Positions 54,246 through 61,569 of a stretch of 64,000 nt of DNA are shown piece by piece. The first letter of the stretch is position 1. Every line of letters begins with the position of its first letter. The notes beneath the pieces were generated by a model that saw only the letters and a list, made by a program, of their open reading frames with translations, made no database searches and was not told the origin of the DNA. A program made the position numbers and the translations under genes. This DNA comes from Collimonas sp. OK307 (GTDB lineage Bacteria > Pseudomonadota > Gammaproteobacteria > Burkholderiales > Burkholderiaceae_D): positions 62,001 through 126,000 of the forward strand of contig NZ_FOQI01000009.1 of the NCBI RefSeq assembly GCF_900113705.1, read 5' to 3'.

Positions 54246-55007
54246 ATGGCAACAGCAGCAAAGAAACCCGCAGCGAAGAAACCCGCTGTGAAGAAAGCAG
54301 CACCGGCCAAGAAGCCAGTAGCTAAAGCAGCAGCAAAACCAGCAGCTAAGAAACCAGTTGCTAAGAAAGCTGTCGCGGCTAAAAAGCCAGTAGCTAAAGC
54401 AGCAGCAAAACCAGCAGCTAAGAAACCAGTTGCCAAGAAAGCTGTCGCGGCTAAAAAGCCAGTAGCTAAGAAAGCAGCAGCCAAACCAGCAGCGGCCAAG
54501 AAGCCAGTTGCTAAGAAAGCTGTCGCGGCCAAAAAGCCGGTAGCTAAGAAAGCAGTAGCAGCTAAAAAGCCGGTAGCTAAGAAAGCAGCAGCCAAACCAG
54601 CAGCGGCCAAGAAGCCAGTAGCTAAGAAAGCTGTCGCGGCCAAAAAGCCGGTAGCTAAGAAAGCAGCAGCTAAACCTGCAGCTAAGCCAGCAGCGAAAAA
54701 GCCGGTAGCTAAGAAAGCAGCAGCTAAACCTGCAGCCAAAAAGCCGGTAGCCAAAGCAGCAGCTAAACCAGCGGCCAAAAAGCCGGCAGTTAAGAAAGTT
54801 GCGGCTAAGCCAGCAGCAAAAAAGCCGGTAGCTAAGGCAGCAGCTAAACCTGCCGCCAAACCTGCAGCAGCTAAGCCAGCTGTTAAAAAAGCCGCAGCGA
54901 AACCTGCAGCCAAAAAACCAGTGGCAAAACCTGCAGCTGAGCCAGCAGTAAAGACAGTGCTCAACCCGGCAGCAGCTTGGCCGTTCCCAACTGGCACACG
55001 CCCGTAA
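54246..55007 (+). CDS. Histone H1-like Lys/Ala/Pro-rich repeat protein
   Basis: This 253-residue highly basic protein is built almost wholly from K, A, P and V in degenerate [10 protein letters not shown]-type units (residues 1-235), like bacterial histone-H1-type proteins (BpH1 of Bordetella). A non-repetitive C-terminal tail ends [15 protein letters not shown]. It probably binds DNA without sequence specificity. AAGGAG lies upstream of the ATG. The repeated DNA (72-nt near-identical copies at 54324-54467) makes its length prone to change by recombination. The opening [12 protein letters not shown] matches the SWIB protein at 41457-41825. Confidence 0.9.
   Translation: MATAAKKPAAKKPAVKKAAPAKKPVAKAAAKPAAKKPVAKKAVAAKKPVAKAAAKPAAKKPVAKKAVAAKKPVAKKAAAKPAAAKKPVAKKAVAAKKPVAKKAVAAKKPVAKKAAAKPAAAKKPVAKKAVAAKKPVAKKAAAKPAAKPAAKKPVAKKAAAKPAAKKPVAKAAAKPAAKKPAVKKVAAKPAAKKPVAKAAAKPAAKPAAAKPAVKKAAAKPAAKKPVAKPAAEPAVKTVLNPAAAWPFPTGTRP
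54324..54467 (+). repeat. 72-nt tandem repeat inside the histone-like gene
   Basis: Two adjacent 72-nt copies starting AAAGCAGCAGCAAAACCAGC at 54324 and 54396, differing at one base seen (GTTGCT versus GTTGCC). Further partial copies continue to about 54700. Confidence 0.8.
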
Positions 55008-55342
55008 TTAGCGTTTGTCGGTTTGCCTGATTGAATTCAGGTATCACCCGCTGTACAGCTTCGCGCTGTCCAGCGGGTTTTTATTTGTGGGTACGCGATG
55101 TGAGGGCGATGTGAGTGGCGCGTGAGCAGGTTCGTCAGCTAGCGCAGCCAAGTCGAAATAACTGCTACGACAGCCAGCTGGTACACTCGTACTTTTCCTG
55201 AATCCGTGGCATTCGCCTACGTCTCCGAATTACATCTTGCGCCCGAATTCGGGTAAGTTATCAGTATATTGGCGCGCCGGACCGTTACGCGTCGATGTTC
55301 GCAAGCCTGAATCATTGCTTCATATGGGAAGGGAAACACGTC
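55008..55342. other. Intergenic region histone-like gene to yggT
   Basis: 335 nt with the histone-like gene terminator (55046-55085), a perfect palindrome CCCGAATTCGGG (55242-55253) and the AT-rich CAGTATATTGG segment near 55262 that could hold the yggT promoter. No other gene seen. Confidence 0.5.
55046..55085 (+). terminator. Terminator of the histone-like gene
   Basis: ACCCGCTG/CAGCGGGT stem with an inner ACAGC/GCTGT pairing, followed by TTTTATTT. Confidence 0.92.
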
Positions 55343-55885
55343 GTGTTGCAGAATATTTTCACCTTGATTATCGAAACTATCGCCAGCGTCCTGGGCGGAG
55401 TCCTGTTACTGCGATTCTGGATCCAGGCAGTGCGCGTACGGCCGCCGCAACAGTTGGCGCAGTTCATCTTTACCCTGTCTGACTGGGCTGTGCGCCCAAT
55501 GCGGCGCTTGTTGCCCGGGGTTGGCGGCTACGACTGGGCCAGCCTGATCGGCGCGGTCCTGGTGGCCGTCATCTGCATCTTGCTGGAACTCGGCGTCAGG
55601 TCGGCATTGAATGCCACATTGATTTTCAGCCTGTCGGCACTGCTGTTTTTCCAATGGGTATTTTATGGACTGATCGCGTTATTGATTATTGAAGCGATCT
55701 TCAGCTGGGTGAATCCGAACGCACCCCTGGCGCCCTTCGTACGAGCGTTGAATGAGCCGTTGCTGCGGCCTTTGCGCAGGATTATCCCGCTGATTGGCAA
55801 TATCGATCTGTCGCCGCTGGCAGCGCTGATACTGCTGAGAGTAGTGCACCAGCTGGTGATCTATCTGATCATGTCGCTGACGTGA
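55343..55885 (+). CDS. YggT family inner-membrane protein
   Basis: This 180-residue protein has two YggT repeats, each a pair of transmembrane helices followed by a P-L-x-P-R-R type motif: WAVRPMRRLLPGVGG near 47-61 and PLLRPLRRIIPLIGN near 138-152. YggT proteins are linked to osmotic tolerance and division/topology in some bacteria; the role is poorly known. The GTG at 55343 (AAGGG 9 nt upstream) gives the family-like LQNIFTLIIETIASVLGG start. The ATG at 55295 adds 16 atypical residues. A TTG at 55346 is another option. Confidence 0.88.
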   Translation: MLQNIFTLIIETIASVLGGVLLLRFWIQAVRVRPPQQLAQFIFTLSDWAVRPMRRLLPGVGGYDWASLIGAVLVAVICILLELGVRSALNATLIFSLSALLFFQWVFYGLIALLIIEAIFSWVNPNAPLAPFVRALNEPLLRPLRRIIPLIGNIDLSPLAALILLRVVHQLVIYLIMSLT

Positions 55886-55903
55886 ATTACAAATGAGCCG
55901 CAA

Positions 55904-56263
55904 ATGAAACACAAGGCGGGCGCAGGTGCAGGCGCGGCGCCCGTGCAGGGCCAAAGATTGCATGCATGGTGCTCCGATATTGCCGGCGGTGTCAGGCTGG
56001 CACTGCAGGTAACGCCTAATGCCAAGAAAAGCCAGGTCATCGGGCCCCAAGAGGACGTACTCAAAGTACGCTTACAGGCGCAACCCATTGAGGGTAAGGC
56101 AAACGAAGCGTTGATTCGCTATCTGGCAGAGCTGCTGGATGTGCCGCGCAGCAGGATTGTGATCACCCACGGCCATACCAATAAGCGGAAAATCGTCGAG
56201 ATGCAAGATGTCTCATTGACAGCAGATGCTGTCATGCGCAGCTTGCTGGCTTTGGTCGCGTAG
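55904..56263 (+). CDS. DUF167 (YggU) family protein
   Basis: This 119-residue cytoplasmic protein of the DUF167 family has the conserved core VTPNAKKSQVIGPQEDVLKV and PIEGKANEALIRYLAELLDV (about 36-85) and the SRIVITHGHTNKRKIVEM strand. The function is unknown. The yggT-yggU pairing is common in proteobacteria; the gap here is 18 nt. The first 20 residues (GAGAGAAPVQGQ) are low-complexity. Confidence 0.9.
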   Translation: MKHKAGAGAGAAPVQGQRLHAWCSDIAGGVRLALQVTPNAKKSQVIGPQEDVLKVRLQAQPIEGKANEALIRYLAELLDVPRSRIVITHGHTNKRKIVEMQDVSLTADAVMRSLLALVA

Positions 56264-56269
56264 GCGGGG

Positions 56270-56308
56270 CGCAAAGAAAAACGGCTTCCGAGGATAAGTC
56301 GGAAGCCG
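56270..56308 (-). terminator. bfr terminator
   Basis: On the minus strand CGGCTTCCGA/TCGGAAGCCG is followed by TTTTTCTTT, 40 nt after the bfr stop. Confidence 0.9.
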
Positions 56309-56347
56309 CGAGTCTGAGTTCGAGCCTGAGTCTGGTGTCGACGCCAG

Positions 56348-56818
56348 TTAAGCGTCCATCTGGCTTTGCAGATAGTTCTGCAGCCCGACTTTATCGATCA
56401 GGTCGAGCTGGGTTTCCAGCCAGTCGATATGTTCTTCCGTATCTTCGAGGATTTCCACGAAGAGTTCGCGCGATACATAATCACCGGCTTTTTCGCAAGC
56501 GGCGATGCCTTCCTTGACAGTCTTTTGCGCGCCTTGCTCCAGCTTCAGGTCGCACTGCAGCATCTCCGGCGTCGATTCGCCGATCATCAGCTTGTGCAAT
56601 GCCTGCAGGTTCGGCAGGCCATTCAGCATCAGGATGCGGTCGATCAGTTTGTCGGCGTGCTTCATTTCGCCGATCGACTCTTCATATTCCTTCTTGCCGA
56701 GCTTTTCCAGGCCCCAGTGCTTGTACATGCGGGCATGCAGGAAATACTGATTAATCGCAGTCAGTTCATTGGTTAACTGCGCATTGAGCAGCGTGATGAT
56801 TTGTTTTTCGCCTTGCAT
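56348..56818 (-). CDS. bfr: Bacterioferritin
   Basis: Bfr forms a 24-mer that oxidises and stores iron and binds haem between subunits. The 156 residues align with E. coli Bfr without gaps over the first 130. Haem ligand M52 and ferroxidase residues E18, E51, H54, E94 and H130 are present. The position of E127 holds Thr (EDTEEHID), with Glu at 128 and 129. That change may alter the di-iron site. It lies downstream of hemP-bfd-tonB-exbBD on the same strand, with a Fur-like site and 215 nt in between, so it may have its own promoter. Confidence 0.95.
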   Translation of the reverse strand: MQGEKQIITLLNAQLTNELTAINQYFLHARMYKHWGLEKLGKKEYEESIGEMKHADKLIDRILMLNGLPNLQALHKLMIGESTPEMLQCDLKLEQGAQKTVKEGIAACEKAGDYVSRELFVEILEDTEEHIDWLETQLDLIDKVGLQNYLQSQMDA

Positions 56819-56978
56819 GGGAACCTCGCTATATTAGGAATGCGGAGCGCGCAGCCATAAAATCGGGGATTACTAGATTTTATGCTGGCTTCTCACGTGA
56901 TCGGTATGCCGTTTAACCGGCAATCAACCGAAATCGCAGCCATGATAGCGCATGCCATAGGCTTTTTCATCATCAGAT

Positions 56979-56997
56979 AGCGCGAATCATTTTCATT
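56979..56997. promoter_or_regulatory. Candidate Fur box upstream of bfr
   Basis: On the minus strand AATGAAAAT-G-ATTCGCGCT matches about 15 of 19 positions of an AATGAGAAT-N-ATTCTCATT Fur palindrome. It is 160 nt before bfr and 37 nt after the exbD stop. Confidence 0.4.
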
Positions 56998-57033
56998 GTG
57001 ATTTGTGCATCAAGGGGCCGCGCCCCGGCATGC

Positions 57034-57453
57034 TTACTTGGCGTCGGGATCGGTAACGAAGCCGATTTTCCCGAGCCCTCCGGATTGAGCCGCTGCCATT
57101 ACCTGAGCCACTTTTTCATATTGCACGGTACGCGCTGCGCGCAAATGTAATTCAGGCTGCGGCTGCTTTTGGGCTGCAACGGCAATCCGCGAATTGAGTT
57201 CGTTACGATCGATTGCTTCTTCATTCCAGAACAGTTTGCCGTCGGCATCGATAGACAGATTGATGTTTTCCGGCTTGGTCTGATCCGGCTGGTTGGTGGC
57301 ACGCGGTAAATCAATTTTTACCGCGTGATTCATCACCGGGATGGTCATGATGAAGATGATCAACAGCACCAGCATGACGTCGACCAGCGGCGTGGTGTTG
57401 ATCTCCGGATTGAAATCGTCGTCCGAATCGGACAGGGAACCCATGCCCATCAT
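57034..57453 (-). CDS. exbD: Biopolymer transport protein ExbD
   Basis: ExbD is part of the ExbB-ExbD proton channel that energises TonB. The 139-residue protein has a short cytoplasmic N-terminus ending NPEINTTPLVD, one transmembrane helix with the proton-path Asp (PLVDVMLVLLIIFIMTIPVM), and a periplasmic domain. Its ATG overlaps the exbB stop by 4 nt. This is the ExbD type with a TTPLVDVMLVLLIIF motif shared with TolR. Confidence 0.94.
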   Translation of the reverse strand: MMGMGSLSDSDDDFNPEINTTPLVDVMLVLLIIFIMTIPVMNHAVKIDLPRATNQPDQTKPENINLSIDADGKLFWNEEAIDRNELNSRIAVAAQKQPQPELHLRAARTVQYEKVAQVMAAAQSGGLGKIGFVTDPDAK

Positions 57454-58190
57454 GCGCCTTTCACAGCGACCAGTCTGGCGCCATTGTTCGAACCGTTCGG
57501 ATTGTCGGATTCGGTATTGCTTGAGCGGGAACCGGTAACAAACAGCGCATGCAGGTCGAAGCCGAATTTATTCAGCTTGGCGATGATGGTTTTATTGCCG
57601 CGCACCAGTGCGTTATAGCCGAAGGTAGCCGGGATCGCCACCGCCAGGCCGAGCGCGGTCATGATCAGTGCCTCACCGACCGGTCCGGCGACCTTGTCGA
57701 TGCTAGCCTGGCCGGAGGTGCCGATTGATACCAGCGCATGATAAATGCCCCAGACCGTGCCAAACAAGCCGACAAACGGCGCGGTCGAGCCAACTGACGC
57801 CAGTACCGCCATGCCGGCCTGCAATTTGCCTGAGACTTCGTCAATCGCCTGGCGCAATGACAAGGTGACCCAGTCGCTGACTGACAGCTGGTCGTGCAAA
57901 TGTCCTTTGTGGGCAGCGTGATGGCGCATCGAGGAGACGCCGGCCTGAGCTACTTCGGCAAACGGGTTTTCCGTACCTAGCGTGGCAATGCCCTCCGGCA
58001 AGCTGGTGGTATCCCAGAACTGATGGCCTGCGGCGTGTGCGGCACGTTGGAAGCGCAGGATTTGCAAAGCCTTGGTCAGGATCACATACCAGGATGCGAT
58101 CGACATCGCCACCAGCAGCACGGCGACGCTTTTAATGACGAAATCGCCTTGGCCCCAGAGCGCTTCCAATCCGTATGGACTTATTTCCAT
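57450..58190 (-). CDS. exbB: Biopolymer transport protein ExbB
   Basis: ExbB is the pentameric inner-membrane scaffold of the TonB motor. The 246-residue MotA/TolQ/ExbB protein has three transmembrane segments (about 15-38, 130-155, 175-200). The conserved TAPFVGLFGTVWGIYHALV and GPVGEALIMTALGLAVAIPA regions give the channel. It lies 93 nt after tonB. The linker between them contains a short GCTGTAGAT direct repeat. Confidence 0.95.
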   Translation of the reverse strand: MEISPYGLEALWGQGDFVIKSVAVLLVAMSIASWYVILTKALQILRFQRAAHAAGHQFWDTTSLPEGIATLGTENPFAEVAQAGVSSMRHHAAHKGHLHDQLSVSDWVTLSLRQAIDEVSGKLQAGMAVLASVGSTAPFVGLFGTVWGIYHALVSIGTSGQASIDKVAGPVGEALIMTALGLAVAIPATFGYNALVRGNKTIIAKLNKFGFDLHALFVTGSRSSNTESDNPNGSNNGARLVAVKGA

Positions 58191-58283
58191 GATAATTTCC
58201 CCTGTATTCTAGATGAACTGCTGTAGATGGACCGCTGTAGATAAGCTGCGGCTGCTCTGGCGAAACGCCAGAAGCGGCATTGA

Positions 58284-58973
58284 TTAATTGGATAACTGGA
58301 AATTGATAGGAACGATGGCAAATACCGGCATCGGCTTGCCGTCTTCCATGTAGGGCTTGAATAAAGACCGCATTACCGCCTGTCTGGCGGCGTCATCCAG
58401 ACGGCTTGAGCCAGAAGACTTTTGCACCTCGGCGCGCTCGGCATGGCCCTTTTCATTGATCAGAACGCGGATGATCGACTTGCCTTCTTCGCCCATGCGC
58501 TTGGAAACGGCGGGATATTTCACATCAGGCGGCTGGATATATTCGACCCCGGACGTGATGGTGCGTGGCTGGGCCACAGCTGCTGCAGCAGCAGGTGCAA
58601 CCGGCGCCGCAGCTGCAACCGGTTCTTCGCGCTGCGGCGGTTGCGGAGCCGGCGTCGGTACTGAAATGGCGGCTTCCGACGGTGTGTTATTGACGACCGG
58701 CGTAGGGCGCGGCGGGTTGATGTTCCTCTTTACTACAGCGACGGTCTTTGGTGCGGCCGGCTGTGGTTTTGGCTGTGTTGGCTCAGGCGCCTTTTCCGGC
58801 GTGATGAAGCTGGCGAAGATTTCCTTCGGCATGGCTTGCGCAGCCTGATGGATCAGACCGCTTTTCAAGGCCCAGAAAAAAGCTACGTGCACCAAGAGGA
58901 TGGTGCCTAATGGCCCGATACGCCTGACTTGTTTCCATGCAAGCGCGGGATAACTGATTGCTGCAGACGACAT
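58284..58973 (-). CDS. tonB: Energy transducer TonB
   Basis: TonB transmits the proton motive force from ExbBD to outer-membrane siderophore and haem receptors. The 229-residue protein has a single N-terminal membrane anchor (about 20-40, IGPLGTILLVHVAFFWALKS). A Pro/Ala-rich spacer (about 58-130) follows, then a C-terminal TonB domain (about 140-227, DVKYPAVSKRMGEEGKSIIR ... MRSLFKPYMEDG). It follows bfd by 21 nt. No receptor gene is in the window. Confidence 0.94.
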   Translation of the reverse strand: MSSAAISYPALAWKQVRRIGPLGTILLVHVAFFWALKSGLIHQAAQAMPKEIFASFITPEKAPEPTQPKPQPAAPKTVAVVKRNINPPRPTPVVNNTPSEAAISVPTPAPQPPQREEPVAAAAPVAPAAAAAVAQPRTITSGVEYIQPPDVKYPAVSKRMGEEGKSIIRVLINEKGHAERAEVQKSSGSSRLDDAARQAVMRSLFKPYMEDGKPMPVFAIVPINFQLSN

Positions 58974-58994
58974 AGTTAAGCTTACCCTGCGAGA

Positions 58995-59225
58995 TTACGC
59001 GGCCTGTATGTTTTGTTGAAACACCATGGCTTGAACATGGCGCAGGGCAGCCGGCGCCTGGTTGCCGAGGCATTCACGCAATACGCTTTTTGCACAGGAA
59101 CGACACTTCCCGCAGCAGGTGCCGATACCCAGGTTCTCGCGCAGTTCAGACATGGAGGACATGCCCTCATCGACTGCCTGCCGAATTTTTCGATCCGATA
59201 CGTTATTGCAAACACAAACAATCAT
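58995..59225 (-). CDS. bfd: Bacterioferritin-associated ferredoxin Bfd
   Basis: Bfd is a [2Fe-2S] ferredoxin that reduces the core iron of Bfr for release. From the ATG at 59225 (AAGGTG upstream) the product is 76 residues with cluster ligands C4-x-C6 and C38-x-x-C41 (IVCVCNNVSDRKI and TCCGKCRSC) and extra cysteines C37 and C44. A longer frame adds six residues without family support. The C-terminal tail (about 20 residues) is longer than in E. coli Bfd. Its partner bfr ends the same gene series. Confidence 0.94.
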   Translation of the reverse strand: MIVCVCNNVSDRKIRQAVDEGMSSMSELRENLGIGTCCGKCRSCAKSVLRECLGNQAPAALRHVQAMVFQQNIQAA

Positions 59226-59279
59226 TTTGCACCTTACTGCCATAGTTAAAAGGCAGATTAAAAAGATAGAAATCGGCCG

Positions 59280-59295
59280 ACAAGAATGTTCTTGT
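59280..59295. promoter_or_regulatory. 16-bp palindrome upstream of bfd
   Basis: ACAAGAA-TG-TTCTTGT, a perfect 7-2-7 palindrome, 55 nt before bfd. It does not match Fur, IscR or other sites I know. Possible operator. Confidence 0.4.
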
Positions 59296-59335
59296 GGCGG
59301 TTATTAACACTTATTCGGTACGGCGCGGTACTACT

Positions 59336-59659
59336 TCAGCACACCCTGTTTGCGGCCACGAATCTGCTGAACAGATTGTATTTTTCCGGCGGCGGCATGG
59401 TGTTCTCTACTACTGTTCCCCACTGCTCCGACAACTGCAGGCAGGTTGCGCGTAATACCGGCGCCAGGTTCGGTAAATCTGCCAGCGCCTTCAAGTGGCG
59501 CTCAATCACCGAGGCCAGCTTGACGCAACCGCTGGTTTCCTGGTTATGCGCGGTGTAATGCGACATCAGGTGCAACACTGCCGAAACCAGCAGCTCCGGC
59601 TGTGCCGGTGCGCCGTTCGGCTCCACCAAAGCCGGGTTGATTTTTTCCGATACCATCAA
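59336..59659 (-). CDS. Conserved-looking small protein of unknown function between hemP and bfd
   Basis: This 107-residue protein is not recognised. Residues 20-90 look like a helical domain (LLVSAVLHLMSHYTAHNQET, CVKLASVIERHLKALADLPN, VLRATCLQLSEQWGTVVENT) with three cysteines and several histidines. It has no signal peptide or membrane segment. Codon use and composition fit the neighbours. It lies between hemP (94 nt) and bfd (110 nt) on the same strand, so a role in iron or haem metabolism is plausible but not shown. Confidence 0.72.
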   Translation of the reverse strand: MMVSEKINPALVEPNGAPAQPELLVSAVLHLMSHYTAHNQETSGCVKLASVIERHLKALADLPNLAPVLRATCLQLSEQWGTVVENTMPPPEKYNLFSRFVAANRVC

Positions 59660-59752
59660 GCACTCCTATATCAGTATCTTGCTGGCTGGCGACTACGGCG
59701 GGCTAGGGTTGGCTGCGGTTAGCTAAATGCGGCCAAATAAAAACTACAGTGC

Positions 59753-59950
59753 TTAAGCGGTCAGGATCAATTTGTTCAGTTGCGTCAGGCGCAGCTTATA
59801 AATCCGGCCGCCATGATCGATTTCCAGCTCACGCATTTGCTTGAACAGATCCTGGCTCTTGATTCGCGTGACTGCTGATGCAACTGACTTCGTGATGCTG
59901 GACACAGGTGTTTTTTCAACTTGCGCTTCGCGTCGTATCGTCTGGCTCAT
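59753..59950 (-). CDS. hemP: Hemin uptake protein HemP
   Basis: HemP is a small cytoplasmic protein found in haem-uptake loci; in Bradyrhizobium and Burkholderia HemP/HmuP activates haem receptor expression. From the ATG at 59950 it has 65 residues, with the family core LFKQMRELEIDHGGRIYKLR LTQLNKLILTA at the C-terminus. The preferred start has a Fur-like palindrome just upstream (59967-59985). A longer frame to 59977 would overlap that site. It heads the iron gene series. Confidence 0.9.
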   Translation of the reverse strand: MSQTIRREAQVEKTPVSSITKSVASAVTRIKSQDLFKQMRELEIDHGGRIYKLRLTQLNKLILTA

Positions 59951-59966
59951 TATAGTCCTTTCTGTA

Positions 59967-59985
59967 AATGCGAACAATTCGTATT
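59967..59985. promoter_or_regulatory. Candidate Fur box in front of hemP
   Basis: AATGCGAAC-A-ATTCGTATT is a 19-bp near-palindrome differing at two positions from AATGCGAAT-N-ATTCGCATT. It is 16 nt before hemP, so Fur would block initiation of the hemP series. Confidence 0.7.
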
Positions 59986-60179
59986 TGTATTATTAGCCAG
60001 CTGGACGGGGAATGCAAGCGCTTTTAGTGTCGGCGTTGGGTAATTGCGAAGTGATGCTGAATAGGCAATGTCAGGCGCTGTGCATAGTGTGATGCACAAG
60101 GGAAATATTACTTGTGGGGGATATCAGGTTTGGCTTCTCGAGGGAGGGCGACAAGGCGTCCGGCCAAACTGCCTGATGC

Positions 60180-60208
60180 AAAACCAGCGCAGAGAATGCG
60201 CTGGTTTT
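60180..60208. terminator. Terminator of the RlmL-type gene
   Basis: AAAACCAGCGCA-GAGAA-TGCGCTGGTTTT, a perfect 12-bp stem with U-runs on both strands, 51 nt after the methyltransferase stop. Confidence 0.9.
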
Positions 60209-60259
60209 ATTGAGGATTGCTGAGTGAGACTGAGTTGTTCGTTCGTTGTACTTTGACTA

Positions 60260-61495
60260 TTACTCGGTCTTTGGCTTGGCCGCTTCACGGCGGTTAAAGC
60301 CCGCCACCATATCAAAGCGGAACAGGCGGCATTCCAGTGCGCCATTGAAGAAAGGCGTCTTGCGTGCTTCTTTCAGGCGCAGCAACTTCGGCAAGCTGAG
60401 GTCGGCAGAAAACAGAAATACGCTCCAGCCGGCAAAGCGCTGTTTCAGCGTGGTGCCGAATGCGCTGAAAAAGGCGGTCAACAAGTCGTCGCTGGTCAAC
60501 GTACTGTCGCCACGCACGCCGATCCGCTCGCCGTACGGCGGATTGGTCAGCATGATGCCGTGTTCGGCATCGCTCGGCGGTTTGACTTCCTGTGCCTCGA
60601 TCTGCTTGATCGGCACTTCAAACAGGATGCCGGCGTTGCGCAGATTGTTAGCCGCAATTTGCACCATATCGCCCGAGATGTCGCTGCCGAAGATGGTCGG
60701 CGTGGTCGGTAGCGGACGCGGCTTGAAGCTGCCTTTGATTGCCAGCCATTTTTCACTTTCGAAATCGTTGAATTTCTCAAACGCGAAGTGACGGCGCGCA
60801 CCGGCTGGAATACCAGCGAGGATTTGGGCCGCTTCGATCAAAATAGTGCCTGAGCCGCACATGGGGTCGAACAAGACCGTACCTGGTTTCCAGCCGGAGG
60901 TACGGAGCAGGCCGGCGGCGAGATTTTCGCGCAACGGCGCATCGCCGGTTTCGGCGCGCCAGCCGCGCTTGAACAAGGCTTCGCCGGAGGTATCGAGGTA
61001 CAGCGTGAAGTTGTGGGCATCGAGAAAGCCGACGATACGCATGTCCGGCGTACCGGTGTCGACGGAAGGCCGTTCATTGCAGAGGTCGCGGAAACGGTCG
61101 CAGATGCCATCCTTGATCTTGAGCGTGGTGAATTGAAGGCTGCGCAAAGGCGATTTCACGGCGGTGACGTCGACCCGGATCGTGTGGCTGACCGGGAACC
61201 AGCTCTCCCACTCCTGCTCCAGCGTCATGTCGTAAATATCGTTTTCATTCTTATAGGCGCCATGCGTCAGACGCAGCAACACCCGGCTGGCAATACGCGA
61301 GTGCAGGTTGATGCGCCAGGCATCGCTCAGCAAACCGGAGCAATGGACGCCGCCGGGCACCTGGGTGTGGACCTTGAGAGTGACGTCGGGCGCGCTGAAC
61401 TGCGCTATTTCATTCAGCTCTTCAGCCAGTGCACCTTCCAAGCCGCGCGGGCAGGGGCAAAAATAGGAGTGCTTATCGGTAGACTTATGTGACAT
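60260..61495 (-). CDS. RlmL-type THUMP-domain RNA methyltransferase
   Basis: This 411-residue class I methyltransferase probably methylates a guanine N2 of 23S rRNA (m2G2445 by family resemblance to the RlmL N-terminal part). It has an N-terminal region with a THUMP domain (about 45-165) and the UPF0020 methyltransferase domain (about 170-385). SAM site LFDPMCGSGTILIEAA is near 215-230 and the catalytic NPPYGERIGVRGD near 320. The fused second methyltransferase domain of E. coli RlmL is absent. The start is the ATG at 61495; the frame upstream enters a palindromic repeat. Confidence 0.9.
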   Translation of the reverse strand: MSHKSTDKHSYFCPCPRGLEGALAEELNEIAQFSAPDVTLKVHTQVPGGVHCSGLLSDAWRINLHSRIASRVLLRLTHGAYKNENDIYDMTLEQEWESWFPVSHTIRVDVTAVKSPLRSLQFTTLKIKDGICDRFRDLCNERPSVDTGTPDMRIVGFLDAHNFTLYLDTSGEALFKRGWRAETGDAPLRENLAAGLLRTSGWKPGTVLFDPMCGSGTILIEAAQILAGIPAGARRHFAFEKFNDFESEKWLAIKGSFKPRPLPTTPTIFGSDISGDMVQIAANNLRNAGILFEVPIKQIEAQEVKPPSDAEHGIMLTNPPYGERIGVRGDSTLTSDDLLTAFFSAFGTTLKQRFAGWSVFLFSADLSLPKLLRLKEARKTPFFNGALECRLFRFDMVAGFNRREAAKPKTE

Positions 61496-61533
61496 GGGGG
61501 GACCTTTTATCCGTTGTGGTACTACAAATTTGG

Positions 61534-61562
61534 GTAAGGTGGGCACCAGGTGCCCACCTTAC
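61534..61562. repeat. Compact 14-1-14 palindrome of the GTAGGGTGGGCA family
   Basis: GTAAGGTGGGCACC-A-GGTGCCCACCTTAC is a perfect inverted repeat just upstream of the methyltransferase gene and next to the stop of the isomerase-like gene. It matches the outer ends of the 52455-52552 element. Confidence 0.7.
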
Positions 61563-61569
61563 AAAATAA

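Larger units (their letters stand above)
59951..60259. other. hemP upstream region
   Basis: 309 nt. It holds the Fur-like box at 59967-59985 next to hemP and, at its other end, the terminator of the methyltransferase gene. No further gene seen. Confidence 0.6.

Noticed and set aside
54131-54997. A 288-residue Ala/Gly/Phe-rich minus-strand frame with membrane-like repeats
   Set aside because: It is the exact complement of the Lys/Ala repeat gene; the repetitive look comes from that gene's repeats.
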